Shown here: positions 33,350 through 44,776 of the stretch, piece by piece
Numbering within the stretch: position 1 is the first letter of the stretch
Layout of the letters: each line of letters opens with the position of its first letter
Assembly: GCA_902806575.1 (NCBI GenBank)
Contig: CADCXD010000005.1
Span: 3,844,001 to 3,908,000, forward strand
Direction: 5' to 3'
DNA: 64,000 nucleotides
Source of the DNA: Jackrogersella multiformis
Taxonomy: Eukaryota > Ascomycota > Sordariomycetes > Xylariales > Hypoxylaceae
Program-made: the position numbers and the translations under genes
The notes under the pieces: model-generated
Databases searched by the model: none
What the model was told of the DNA's origin: nothing
Seen by the model: only the letters and a program-made list of their open reading frames with translations

Positions 33350-35001
33350 TCAGTGGGCAATCCCATCGCTGTTCTTGCCCACGGTGCTTGGGCTGTTCAG
33401 GCTATCATCTTCTCTTTGTCCCTTGACACCATCATCCTCATCTTCGCTCATCAACCCCTCCAGCTCAAACTCCTCGGCATCTCTCACCGGTATATTGCCG
33501 TTAACGCGAGGGCCTAATCTACCATTGGCTGTATCCTTACTAGGGAGCGCGGGGGTGCTATTGCGATCGTATATGCCGAGAAGCACGTTGACGAAGAGGA
33601 AGATCAGGAAGGCAAGTGAGTATAATATCAAGATATAGGCAACGTGGTCCATGCCCGACGAGGCAACTAAGTTCATCTGCTCTTCTGTAGCACCCATGAA
33701 TAGGAATCCGGAGGCGTAAAGTAACTTTTAAGATTAGTTAGCGGGCGATACATTGTGCATATGCCAAGGCTAGGGACTCACAAAGGCGGGGACATATTGG
33801 AAGCTACTTGTTTCGCGGCCGTCCTCGGACAGCCCGTGACGATCCCGCAGGACAAACGATACTTCGATGATCCGTGTGATACCGGCAGCCATGAGGGTGT
33901 AGCCGAACATCTTGTGGGTCTCGGCGCTGATCATTAGCTCCTGGGGATGAGCACTCATCGCCCACCCGGTAATCAAAAGGACAAAACCAGGGATAAAGTT
34001 GCGCTGAGGTCGACCATCTCGGTCCTTGCTCAGCCAAAGTCCAGCTAAGCCTGCACACCACCATATTACGCCCATGGCGGTATGTTGCCAATCATTTTTA
34101 ACCCACGCCGTGCCCCATCGGTGTTCGGTAAAGGTGTTGACCATTCCCCAAGCGGCGATAACGGCGCTGTCGAAGAATTCCTGGGACCGGCCAGTACGCC
34201 TAAGCCACAACTGTCCTACCAATAACATAATTGTCAAGATGATGCCATAGGCAATAAACGCACTTCCCATGATAAAATGCGCCAGGCACTGGCCAAGGTG
34301 ATCATCCTGGCAAAAGCCGAGAGCGGTGATGCCACCGAACAGCATTTGCGTCCAAGAGAGCACAGGCATAGCCTTGCCGAGTATGCCATGTCCTATCTTT
34401 ACGAATCTTCTAATCTTTCCATTGATGCCCTTCTCGAGGTGTAATTTCAAGTATATACCCATGAGGACCTGGACGAAAAGTAGCAAGGAAATCGGCGAAG
34501 CGAATTTGGAATGAACGTTAGAATGGCGGAATTCGCGACCGCCGTGCATATGACCTAAGGCGTATCCGAGGATCGACAGTGCTGTGCCGACGACTTGGAC
34601 TGGGACGTGCCATCGAGATTTGACGATCTACAGAAACGTGGGGATTTCGGTTAGAGTTAAGATCACCAGATGAGGGTTATAGAGTATAGAGAAGTATAGA
34701 AATGCATACTCCGAGTACCATGCCTAAGGGGAAGATGATACCCCAAGCAAACACCTGAATGAAGATGTGAACCCATAACGTCGTGTCCTATGCGAGCCAT
34801 CAGTTTCCGGTACTTCCGCCACGGTGGATTAGTATATTTAGTCCTATCCGTCCAAGAACATACAATAGGGTCGACGGAAATAGTCTGTCCTTCCTCGATA
34901 TGCGATGAGCTGTGATCGTGTGCGGAAGCCATTGGTAAAGCAGCCAGAGCTACAGCTAGCGAGAATGTAGGTAAATGAGAGAAAGCCATCTTCGCTTTCA
35001 T
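33350..35001 (-). CDS. YTP1-like multipass membrane protein (DUF2427 + YTP1 domains)
   Basis: Model: exons 35001-34864, 34787-34710, 34627-33782 and 33724-33350, giving 478 aa, all in phase 0. MKAKMAFSHLPTFSLAVALA forms a signal peptide; a Met 24 bp upstream (35025) is an alternative start. The 78-bp exon 2 encodes DTTLWVHIFIQVFAWGIIFPLG, shown here as the DUF2427 helix. Exon 3 holds the His-bearing b561-like helices (GYALGHMHGG, KIGHGILGKA, DDHLGQCLAHF) and the YTP1 block TEHRWGTAWVKNDWQHTAMGVIWW. The C-terminus is polar and acidic. The His pattern suggests haem-binding membrane helices, though the function is not established. Intact but four exons, so gene callers may split it. Confidence 0.85.
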
Positions 35002-36258
35002 ATTGAACTGCTGTTCCGCCATCATACGTTTTGGAGAAGAGAATCTGGGTCCCGGGCTTGCAAGCTGACGGGCTGGCAGACTGGGTCGGGATCGAAACCC
35101 CTGATGCAACGCGTTTCGACTATCGAGACAAGGGTGTATTCCAAACGAAGACAATTCTAAAAGAAGACAATTCCAAGAGAATTCCAAGAATAGAAAAAAA
35201 GAATCAGACGGGTTTCAATCGCAATGCTCTCAATATATACTACATATTATAGTAGTTGTTAGAGATGTGAAAATATGAAATATTACAATATAATATCCAT
35301 GAATGATGATAATGATGATGATGGTGATGATGATGATGAGGGGAAGAAGAAAGTTAACTAAGATTGTTGATCGCAGGGTCAATTATCAATTATTAATCGT
35401 TAGAACGCGACGCAATTCGGCACCTCGTACCTGCTCTATGATCTACATATATGGAAGACGGATGGCGGTACTTCTAAGTTACAATTGATTCTTATTTGAT
35501 TCAATCTATATCCGTCATATCCGATGTATCGAGATTGTACAGGCCTTACGTAACTCTTACTTCGGAAAGCGGATAGGTGCACGGACGGCGATTCTTCGGG
35601 AGATGCTAGTTCGACGCATAATACTTAGATTTAAATACAGGTGTCTTTATTGGTCGGCCAAATGGATCTTGATTCGTATTATGTGTCCACTCTTTACTAG
35701 CAGAGATCTAACATCCATACGTACATCAGTAAAATTATCCATTTCTATTTATCCCGCGATAAATATATTTTTATCTCACGATAGCTTCTTTTTATCCCCC
35801 GACAACTCACTTTTTATTTATGCCAGTCATACGATATACGTTTTCAATCTATATCATTATATCATATATGTTAACATTTTATATATAAAACCCAGCCAAG
35901 TCTTTAGTCTTTAGTCTTCGTCAAGTGTCATTCTCGCAAATCCAAAGTTTGTCTGAGGCCCTTATATCGGAAAATGTTAAGATAGGCTTCTCTTAGCCAG
36001 ATTCATAAACACCAAATGGATTCAAGATTTATGAACACTATAATTATTCAATCATAAATGCTGTATCTCTTTATTTAATCTATTTATTCAATTCAACTCC
36101 CCCTTCTTTATTACATTCTGTCGTCGCCCCTGGTATCCTCAACAAAACGCAATACAATTAAACAATTCCAAAGCATGTTAGCAACGAATGGGACTCACGC
36201 CGCTAGTAGCCATTCGTTTCATTATCCGGAGGCAGGCATCGGAGGCAGCGTGGTAGAA
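35002..36258. other. intergenic with GAT microsatellite
   Basis: No supported gene. It holds a (GAT)n microsatellite at 35304-35340 and AT-rich low-complexity sequence at about 35800-35890. A 103-codon ORF at 35603-35914 is translated low-complexity sequence. Confidence 0.5.
35304..35340. repeat. imperfect GAT trinucleotide microsatellite
   Basis: Runs of GATGAT broken by single changes (AAT, GGT) across 37 bp. Confidence 0.8.
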
Positions 36259-37028
36259 CTAAGAGGCTAAACTACTCAACATCCCGCCACTGCTACCGCT
36301 GCTGCTTTTGGCCTCGTTCCTCTTCATATCTAGGCAGATGCACATGGCCACGATGATAGCCATATCGACGTTCGGTGCGACGGTGACGTTGTATGTCTGT
36401 TGACCACCTAGGAGCTCCCGCTTATTCCAACGGTCGCGGTAGATAGATGCGACGGCTTGTCCGGTAGCTTCATCCCTGATCTCAGCCGTCGTGTCCGTCC
36501 AGTCGCCTTTCATCAGCAGCTGTTCTTGCTGTCCGGACGCCGAGATGAAGGAGCCTATGAATTTGGAGCCGCCCACTTATTCCATGTCAGTGTCTCGGTA
36601 TCATACGATGCGAAACGGCTGATACGATATACCTAAGCCACAATGGCGTTCGGCAGCGCGTACCATACTTAGGTATCTATAAGGCAGGTGATCTTACGTC
36701 TGAATTTGCTCTGTACCTCAAAGATCTCCTGGCCATTGGCGCTCTCGGCGTAGTACGTGGTGTGTATACTCAGGTGCTTCTTGCGGATGCAGAATAGGCG
36801 GTTGCCGCTCATATCCATAACGTTCATGCGGTTGGAGAGCGTCATAGACTCCCCCTTAACCTTGAAGATAGGCTGGCCGCTGGCAAGAGTGATATCGAAG
36901 CTATTCTCGGACAGCGACATGACCTTTTCCTTTAGCACCAGCGTCTCGCTCTGCCTCGCGATGAAGGGCGTGAAGATGCCGACCGGTCGGGGGAAGGGGC
37001 TTAGCTGTGTCGGCCCGTGTTTTCCCAT
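36259..37028 (-). CDS. LURP-one-related (LOR / tubby-like) protein
   Basis: Model: exons 37028-36698 and 36575-36259, giving 215 aa. The LOR fold is seen as paired beta-strand repeats: TLVLKEKVMSLSENSFDI, GQPIFKVKGESMTLSNRMNVMD, GNRLFCIRKKHLSIHTTYY, and, after the intron, GGSKFIGSF and EIRDEATGQAVASIYRD. TYNVTVAPNVDMAIIVAMCICLD is the typical C-terminal strand-helix ending, which packs in the barrel. A Ser/Gly-rich tail follows. Family members are cytosolic, resemble phospholipid scramblases and tubby, and are mostly uncharacterised in fungi. The 122-bp intron is long for this window. No catalytic residues are expected. Confidence 0.82.
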
Positions 37029-38077
37029 TTTGAAAGATGTTGATATAACGGCTGATGATATTCTTAGGGCATATGATAGACGACTCGTTGACCAGGTAGG
37101 TAAGTACCCTAGGTAGGTAGTTATCTAGACTCGGGTTTTCTCTTTTTGTTTACCTAGTTTGAAGATTTGAGGTTGGCTAGAAACAGAGCTCGAACTCGTA
37201 TCTCTACCTAGGTAGGTACCTAATTATTTAATATTTTATCACTGGGGGGTAGACAACATAACGTGGTGGCTAAGCTACCTACGTACCTACCTAGGTAGGT
37301 AGTCATTAATTTCTAATACGCCGTTTGAGACTTCCAGGACTCGCGATACCTCCAGCCTTGTTCCACACTTGCAATACCCCGCCAATTAACAACGAGTATA
37401 AGCGTCGATGCCCCCTGAATTAGGTCAAGCTTTCACCAGCACTGCCTTACCAGCCGCTGCAGCTTGCATGCTAGCGCAGCTGAGCTGTCCCACCTCTAGG
37501 GCTATAGCGCCCCGATGGTTCGCCTGACGTAACGCTACGCCCATCTAGTCAGTCCTAAAGCTCTGCCAAGACTCAGCTCTCCAGCTCTTAATTTAGTGAC
37601 CGACGGACCTAGGCAGCTAGGTAGGCATATGGATTTCATATGAAATTCGAGGCATTTGACATTCTTGGTCCTTATTTTAGTCTTATTTTTTACGGCTACC
37701 AACATTGCACATCCAAAACTTCTTTAACTACAGTTAAAGTAAAATACACAACCTCCAATAAAGACATTGAGCTCACAGTCTAGGTATGAATTAATCAATA
37801 CGCCGTATGAAGCATAAGTAAATCGTCCTACCTGGATTGCAAAATTTGCTTTGATTTTGGAAAGCCTAAATATTGTCAATGGACCTCTAACTCCTTTTTA
37901 CCCCTGAATATTTCGAGTTACCCAATTAACGTACATATGAGATATCATATCATAAACTCATAAACCCGCCTAAACATAACCGGCCAATCGTAGAAAACAA
38001 TATGATAAGGCAATCTTAATGATATATTTCCTCCCCGTCTAGCAATCCCCGTCTAGCAATATTCGACAGCCTCGAAT
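37029..38077. other. intergenic
   Basis: Contains TACCTAGGTA at 37205-37214 and 37288-37297. No coding content seen. Confidence 0.5.
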
Positions 38078-39019
38078 CTAGCAAGTTTCAAGGTTTCTGC
38101 GGACAAAGGGAATTGCAGTAGGCCTAGAGCATGAAATAAACAGCTGTGTCGAAGTCAAGGGAAGGTTACGCAAGAGTAAATAGCAAATTTCTAGGGCATT
38201 ATTACGGCTACTATTCAAATTCCTAATAAGCAGCTTGAGCAGCTTGGGAAGCTTTGGTTGGTGACGGACGATAAGTCTCCAGGATACGCCAAACCCAACA
38301 ACTAAGGATAAATTCATGGAAATATTGTCCGAACGATCACCGACAGGGATCACCGAACAAACATATATATTCGTAAAAATACCGATGAGCGGGGGAACGA
38401 GCATTCGAGAAGTCGTGATAGTGTCCATCGAAGTACTCAAAATAGTTGTCAAAACCAGTCCCAAGCGTATCAAGTTAAAAGTGCTGGAAAAAATAAGCAG
38501 CGAAGATGAATGGGCGTAGTAAATGCGAGCGATAGCAACTGCAATAGTTATAAGACTGACTTGGTCGAAGAGATCCTGGATTGGGCGTTCTAGGAACGCC
38601 TTAGAGCCAGGGTCGCCCCATACCCTGACGATCATCTCGAGAGATAACAATGTCAATACGGTAATGCTGATGAGAAACTTATTAATTATTAATAAGAGAT
38701 CTATAATTTATTTCGATCAAATGAGCGTTATTAGGTACTTACTCCTATTCCAGCGATGCCTGGCTGGGGATCAGCGCAGCTTCTGCCTCCGGCCACAACA
38801 TCAGGTTCGACATATGAATTTATAGATGAGGCGTATAACGACGCCTGGCTGCTAAGGTATGCTGGTATTGGGACATTGATCATGCACAATGATATGAAGG
38901 TCCATGTGATGGCCCTACGGAGAATCTGTCGACGATTAGTGTTATGGTTCTGAGTGTGAAGGGAATAATTGAACATTGTGACTTACTTCGAATACAAGGT
39001 CGTGAGCGTGCGCATCCAT
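38078..39019 (-). CDS. uncharacterised fungal membrane protein
   Basis: Model: exons 39019-38987, 38925-38743 and 38677-38078, giving 271 aa. The motif CADPQPGIAGIG after the second exon resembles the DPDIAGIGVR block in a common but unnamed family of ascomycete membrane proteins. Splicing joins it to hydrophobic segments FLISITVLTLLSLEMIV, LITIAVAIARIYYA and LVLTTILSTSMDTI, so about three to four membrane helices are likely. The first exon is only 11 codons (MDAHAHDLVFE), supported by GTAAGT and a CTAAT branch site; a start within exon 2's upstream frame (Met at 38976) is the alternative. Function is unknown. The basic C-terminus (SCSRPTAIPFVRRNLETC) is unusual. Confidence 0.55.
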
Positions 39020-40122
39020 TTCGCTTGGTGAAAATATTCTGATAGTACCTTAGGTAGGTAGTCTTAACCTAAAGGTCGATTATTGTCATCAAGTTTTAAC
39101 TTACCTAGTAAGAGAATAGAGATGCTTCCGACTCCTCGTCATTTTGGAGTTTCCCATTTCTGAGGTGGGTGATGGAGCTACAAAGCTCGCTACAAGGTGT
39201 AGCCAGTGCTAGTACCTACAGTTAAGTTAGGTGATGGATGGCGGTTTTGACGATATGGCTCACCGTCGGCTCAGTATTGGAGAGTGGCATTTCTGTCGTG
39301 GTATTGGTATCTCATATTTGGAGATAGTACGGTGGGCTTGGTTAGATGATTATCAGAATAAAGATTGGACTTGGTACCCAATAATTATGAAAATAATCGC
39401 GAATTGTAAATCTCGGTGGTTAATCATAGGTAACTTACGTCGTCATCGAAATGGTGTGGCACTTCTTGAATGATAGAGCTGGCCGTAATCATGAAGCCCC
39501 GAGTACAGGGAAATGTTCTGCTCCGACGGTGCTCCCAGCGGCCGCCTACTGTCTTAGTGAGGGAGTTGTCCTCGCCTTATTCGGGCCTCGGGGCTCGTGG
39601 AGGGAGTTGACCTACGAGATACCTACATAGGTACCCTAGGTACCTAAGGTACCTGTACCTATCTTCCCCCTTTCCTCCTCGTTTGGCCCCTGTCCGCCGA
39701 TCGCTCCAGGAGAGGAGTTGCATGGAATATATTTACTGGTCTTATTTTGAAAACATAATGTTTCATAGGTACCTACCCAGGTACCTAGAGCTTTACGAGG
39801 CAACTAGTAGGAGGTGGTGAAAAAGTGGCAGTGCCCAGGTGAAGAAGCAAAAAGTTGATAGGAGAAAGCCGGTAATGGGAATAGGCCCACCATCCACTCC
39901 AGCTTATCTGTTGATCCCCCGCAGCCTAAGCATATCGAGTTTAGGTACCTAAATCGGGTCGTAGTTTAGGTGGATTGGTCCCTAACACCCCTGACCCGAC
40001 CCCCGACCCCTGACCCCTGACCCCTGAGCAACAACGAATTATCACCGAAGCTTCAAGTTTATTTTGAATTCTTTCTACTTTATTCTCACTGAGATTATGC
40101 TAAAGTAAAGACATACCTTTAT
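39020..40122. other. intergenic with GC-rich 7-bp repeat
   Basis: Divergent spacer before the M24 peptidase. It contains multiple CTAGGTACC tracts (39620-39660 and 39770-39790) and a TGACCCC repeat at 39988-40028. An 80-codon ORF at 39231-39473 is unsupported. Confidence 0.5.
39988..40028. repeat. degenerate (TGACCCC)n tandem repeat
   Basis: About five to six 7-bp units, the last three perfect, in a C-rich strand. Short enough to be a slippage array. Confidence 0.75.
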
Positions 40123-41811
40123 ATGGACATGGAAAAACACTCAAACCAACAAGCTCTATTTAGCCCAAGGCGTAAGCCCGGGTCTCTCGGTAGACGCAGT
40201 CTCATCATTCTGACTTTCTTCTTACTTAATGCCGTATGGATATTGCGAACATGGTTCTGCCAAAATGCCGAGTCCAAACCAGATACGGCCCGAGTACAGA
40301 AGTGTGCTATCGAAAACCTTCACGCCGACACATCTTTCCTCGATAGCGCGTCGTCTATTAGCGCAGCTGAGTTTCTGCATAGGAGAGATCGCCTTGCGCA
40401 AGCTTTAGTCGCGTCCGACGCCGACGCCTTTGTCGTCGAGCCGGGCTACACTTTTCAGTAGGATCACATCAACCCCTACAAAGACATCATCTTCATCCTA
40501 TACTAACCACTATATTAGGTACTACGCCAACACGTCACAGGTCGATTGGGAGCCATGGGAGCCCGAGGAAAGACCCTTCTTGTTGCTAATCCTGCCCCAG
40601 ATTTCCGAGTCCGGGGCCGTTTCCGCCAAGACGGCTTTCCTTGCTCCGCACTTCGAGGAAGGCCGGGTCCGCATGCTCGGCATTCCTTCCCACGAGCCTG
40701 CTCTAGACATCGTGATCTGGGAAGAGCACTGGGATCCCTATGCTATACTTCTCCAATCCCATCTCTTCGCCAACTCTGAAGCTCGGGGTAACAGGAAACC
40801 TAGGCTCGTGATAGACGAAGAGATGCGAGATTTTATCGCACGCGGCTTAGCAAACACTGGGTTTGAAACCATTGGATTGACCCCGGAGGTAGATCTAGTA
40901 AGGCAAATTAAAAGCCCGGCTGAAGTGGAACTGCTTCGTGCTGTAAATACCGGGACTGTTGTGGCAGTGCGGGCTATGCGCCCTTGCCTTGTCGCGGGCC
41001 TAACTGAAGACGAGGTGCGAGATATTCTCGATGCTGCGTTGCAATCTGTTGGATTCGGTCTCTTTTTCAATATTGTTCTATTCGAAGAGGACGGAGCTCT
41101 TCCGCATGGAGGCTTCGTAGTTGGTCAGAAGAAGTTGACTCATGAAACCATGGTCGTGATCGACGTTGGGTGAGTACATTTGCGAAAGGGCTATGCAAGG
41201 CGTCTAACTGATTATAGGGCTCACTACTTGGGATATTCTTCAGATATCTGCCGTAGTTTCTTCATAGACCCGGCAACTCAACAGAAGCCATCTATGTTTG
41301 GCTCCTTGATGGGCTTTATGAAGTCCATAGGACTGCATTCTAGACCCTTAGAGGTCTCGGAGAGGAACGTTGAACTGCATGCCGAAAAGTTAAAAGTATG
41401 GGACATCGTGCTTGAGGCTCAGACGGCTGCAGCTGGTGAGTTCAAACCCAACAACACTGCAGCAAGCGTCGACATAGCTGCTCGCAATGTCATAGAAGAG
41501 GCCGGATATGGTTATGGCTTTACACACCGTCTTGGTCACGGGATCGGAATTAAAGGTATGCACTTATACGTCTTCCCACATAGCACAGTGAAGCTGAGCC
41601 CCCTAACTTCTCTCTAGCACACGAATCTCCGTACTTGAACAAATGGAGTACGAAAGTTACCCTCCAACCAGGGATGACTTTCACAAATGAGCCTGGAATA
41701 TATCTAGAAGGCAAATTTGGTGTCCGCCATGAAGATATCTACCTTGTTAGGGAAGACGGCGACGCTGAACTCTTGACTGGACAAAGAGCAGTGGGACCAT
41801 ATAATCCTTGA
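40123..41811 (+). CDS. M24 family metallopeptidase (Xaa-Pro aminopeptidase/creatinase-like), membrane-anchored
   Basis: Model: exons 40123-40457, 40519-41169, 41218-41555 and 41618-41811, giving 505 aa. A basic N-terminus and one hydrophobic segment (about residues 27-45, SLIILTFFLLNAVWILRTW) suggest a signal anchor. The creatinase N-terminal domain follows. The pita-bread metal ligands are intact: Asp in VVIDVG, Asp in GYSSDICRSF, His in HRLGHGIG, Glu in FTNEPGIY and Glu in GVRHEDIY. These bind two metals. It probably removes N-terminal residues from peptides with proline at position 2, in the secretory pathway or vacuole. The insertion between the first and second Asp blocks and the rest is normal for fungal secreted members. 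Confidence 0.9.
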
Positions 41812-42151
41812 GGTTACGATTAAAAGGCTCAGTTGCATACCTAGGTAGACCATCAGAACTATTCCACAACCAAAGGAATTCCCTATGAAGACGTACTTTA
41901 CGTAGATCATCGTGTCTCTGGAAGGATTTCATGCTATAAAGTGGCTCTTGGGTAGCCGATTTCTTAATCCCTACCTCTCTCGGGACTTATTGCACATATA
42001 TGACGAGGGAAAAGTACGTTAGAAATGCTCCTATGACCTGTTAGTTGTTGATGAGGTATTTGAATCACTTATACGCAGCGTTGAATATGAATCTTCTTAC
42101 CCAGAAAGAATGTGAATACCGGGTTTCTCATCACCTGTTTGAAGCAGACGA

Positions 42152-43984
42152 TCATTTTAGACGTAGTGTGCCCCAAACAATCACCTCTGTGTATTTACCA
42201 CGAAAGGGTGTCGAGTCTGCTTCGTGTTCTACCTTGGGTGACTCGTCCACCAATTCTTCAAAATTTGCTTCTTGTTCGGGTGATGGTAGAATAGGCACCA
42301 AAGTTACATCATTGGCGACGCTATCCAAGACTTGCTGTCGAGTATTCATATTTCTGTCAATAAGAGCAAGGAGGGTCTCCACATTTGCTGGGTTTTTATA
42401 CTCGATGAGCTGACTGATCTCTGTCTGATTCGTGAATAGAACGGAATAGCTGATCATATAAGTCCCTAACTTCGGGTGGAAGGAACTCGATCTTGCGTTC
42501 AAGATCCTGGAAGCTATCTTCTTCATCGCATGCGTCATCTATTAGTTTCACCACTAGGGAAACCCATAGGAACACCCCATCGGCTTTTCCAGATATTTGG
42601 GTGATTAATCTATCCGCGCCGCCTTCTGGTTTATCCATGTCCAGAAAATTTTGGTTGGACTCCAGCTTTTCTTTCACATATTTGTGGATATCGTCTGCGG
42701 TCAGATCTTGCAACCTCAGACCTTGTGTCTCGGAAAGGTGTTCGAGAAAAACTGCGTGTTCTCGGTTTGATACACAAAGCTTGAGATCGGCTGGTGCTTT
42801 CGTAGTCCAACTCGAGAATAGTTTGATAAGCCGCTTGTAACCCTCATCGCGCGTCTCTCGAAATTCATCAAGACCATCAATCATGAAAAAGAAACATCGG
42901 TCTTCAATTAGATGACGGTTGTCTAAGAGTCGGACAAACGCATCATTGAGGTCATCTTCATAAAAGTCAATCATTGGAGTGGCCCAACCCGGAAGACTGT
43001 TGATTTGAGCCCACTGCCGTGGAAATACGTGGGGGACGAGACCACGGCATTGCTGAAGAATGTCATAGAGGAGTGTCTGCAGCAATCCGGTACTAGAATT
43101 CTCCATGTTATCTTCCCCTGGTCGCCAGAAAAAGTACTTAGTCAATTAGTGAAGAGTGTCTTGCCTTGTAAGGCTCGTGGGCTTATGGTTGTGTCATCTG
43201 CGAAAACCCATTCGAAGGTCTCTGAGTAAGCCTTGCGGACTGTCCTGTACCTTTGATGCAGCTTCGAAAAGGTGAGACAGCATAGAATCTGGTGACCCTT
43301 GATTGACGATAGAGCACTAGCAGAGAGTTGTAGGATGCTAGCAAGTTTATCCGCAGCCTCTACCCCTATATCAGACAGGGTAACCCCGTTCTCTAATTGT
43401 TCGATATGTTGACGAAGTGCTTCTATTTCCTTTGACATGCATTGGCCTTCGCTAGATAGTTTGTCAAGTTTCTTTAGACCTTGGATTGCATCTGAGCTGG
43501 ATTTGACGGCATTATTATCGTCGACACTCCCAAGGGACTGAAAGAAACCAACCTTATCAACCTAGTTAAATGCATGTGTAAAAGATTTTGACATTCGTCT
43601 AGCTCCTTCTTAAGCTCTTCCTTTTTGCTTTTGTTCGATAGGCGCTGGAAGGCCGCAATGGCGCTCAGTTTGAGTGAATGTGGACATTGGTTTTCGATCG
43701 GTTCAGAATCTCAAGTAGATTCTTTGAAAGTCTTATGCATCTCAACGCGACACTCTCCATCCCTCGATCGATTTCGCAGGGACGAAGAGTAGGCGTTGTT
43801 AAAACCATGGATTCGGAAAACCTTTCTAACTTTCCAATGAAGAATCCAAGCTGCTCATCTTCCGCTACCATGCCCGATGTAGTGTTGTAGATAGTATACG
43901 TACCTAATTTACAACAAGACGGTAGCCCATCTGAACGAAGGCAGCTACGGTACCTGCTGTCGCGAGCGCGGTAATAGGATCCAT
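42152..43984 (-). pseudogene. decayed NACHT/STAND (NLR-like) gene lacking its P-loop
   Basis: The start at 43984 encodes MDPITALATAGTVAAFVQMGYRLVV, the usual N-terminus of fungal STAND proteins, shown here for recognition. The frame then breaks right after VVN. YTIYNTTSGMVAEDEQLGF continues in another frame, and NVHIHS is followed by a second shift before LSAIAAFQRLSN. At 43142-43150 the text jumps from ETFEWVFADD to TKYFFWRPGED, where a NACHT protein would have the GKxGSGKST P-loop and about 50 residues around it. The Walker B block DRCFFFMIDGLDEF is still readable. The 3' part shifts frame again near 42500 and has no repeat domain. So it is non-functional as a nucleotide-binding switch. I describe it only. 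Confidence 0.75.
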
Positions 43985-44109
43985 ATTGAATAGTGCTTTG
44001 CATGAGACATTGATGTCTGAGCGAAAGCTAGGTTCGACAGAAGCGAGATGAAAATAATTTCGAGGTGCGAAGCTAACATTATGGCTGTGCATTCGCTCTG
44101 TCATCACTT

Positions 44110-44776
44110 TGACGTAGAGGACGAGGCCCTCAAATTTCTATATTATTCAGCTTCATAGAAAAAGCTTCTAGGCTGAATAAGATTGCTAATCGAATGTAAA
44201 TGGTAAATACCTATTATAAAACGTTCGAGTGATATATCGAACCAAAGTTAAGATTTGTTAAACTGGATCGTAGTCTCGTATTAACCCCTGAAAATGATCT
44301 ATCAACATAGGTACCAGGTAGGTAGGTATCTGAGAATACATGGTAAATCCGAGCTTTTTAGAATACCTAGCTGCCTAGGTATAATGTAGATATCTAGAGC
44401 AGTTAAGGCAATTATTGCTATATCCATACGATCTAAGACCGTGGCGGCGCGATAAGCACAGATACCTTCCTTCTTCTACCTAGCTTTGTGAGTTGACTGC
44501 ATATTTGCACTACTATGTAGCTATCGCAAAAGATCGTCAGTTGTCTCGGCTTCTCGGGTGTCATACCGGAGCATATATTACGACGCTGTATATTGGTCCT
44601 GCCTAAAACAACAATAACAATGGTAGCAATAGATACTACCGATTGCACAATGCCAAGTAGTTCTCCAATCGCCATTTTATATATACGCGCATCGCCCCAG
44701 CTCGGACTATGCGATTCCTGTTGACTGAATCCTCCCCTCTAAGGTAATTGATTCGACCAGCTGCTTCGTTGTAATC
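44110..44776. other. intergenic
   Basis: No supported gene. It includes several CTAGGTA tracts. It is the upstream side of the S28 peptidase gene. Confidence 0.45.

Noticed and set aside
35603..35914. 103-codon plus-strand ORF
   Set aside because: AT-rich low-complexity translation (Ile/Tyr/Ser) with no domain; flanked by microsatellite sequence.
37180..37215. tRNA-like GAGCTCGAACTC segment
   Set aside because: No matching acceptor stem, anticodon arm or correct spacing could be found on either strand.
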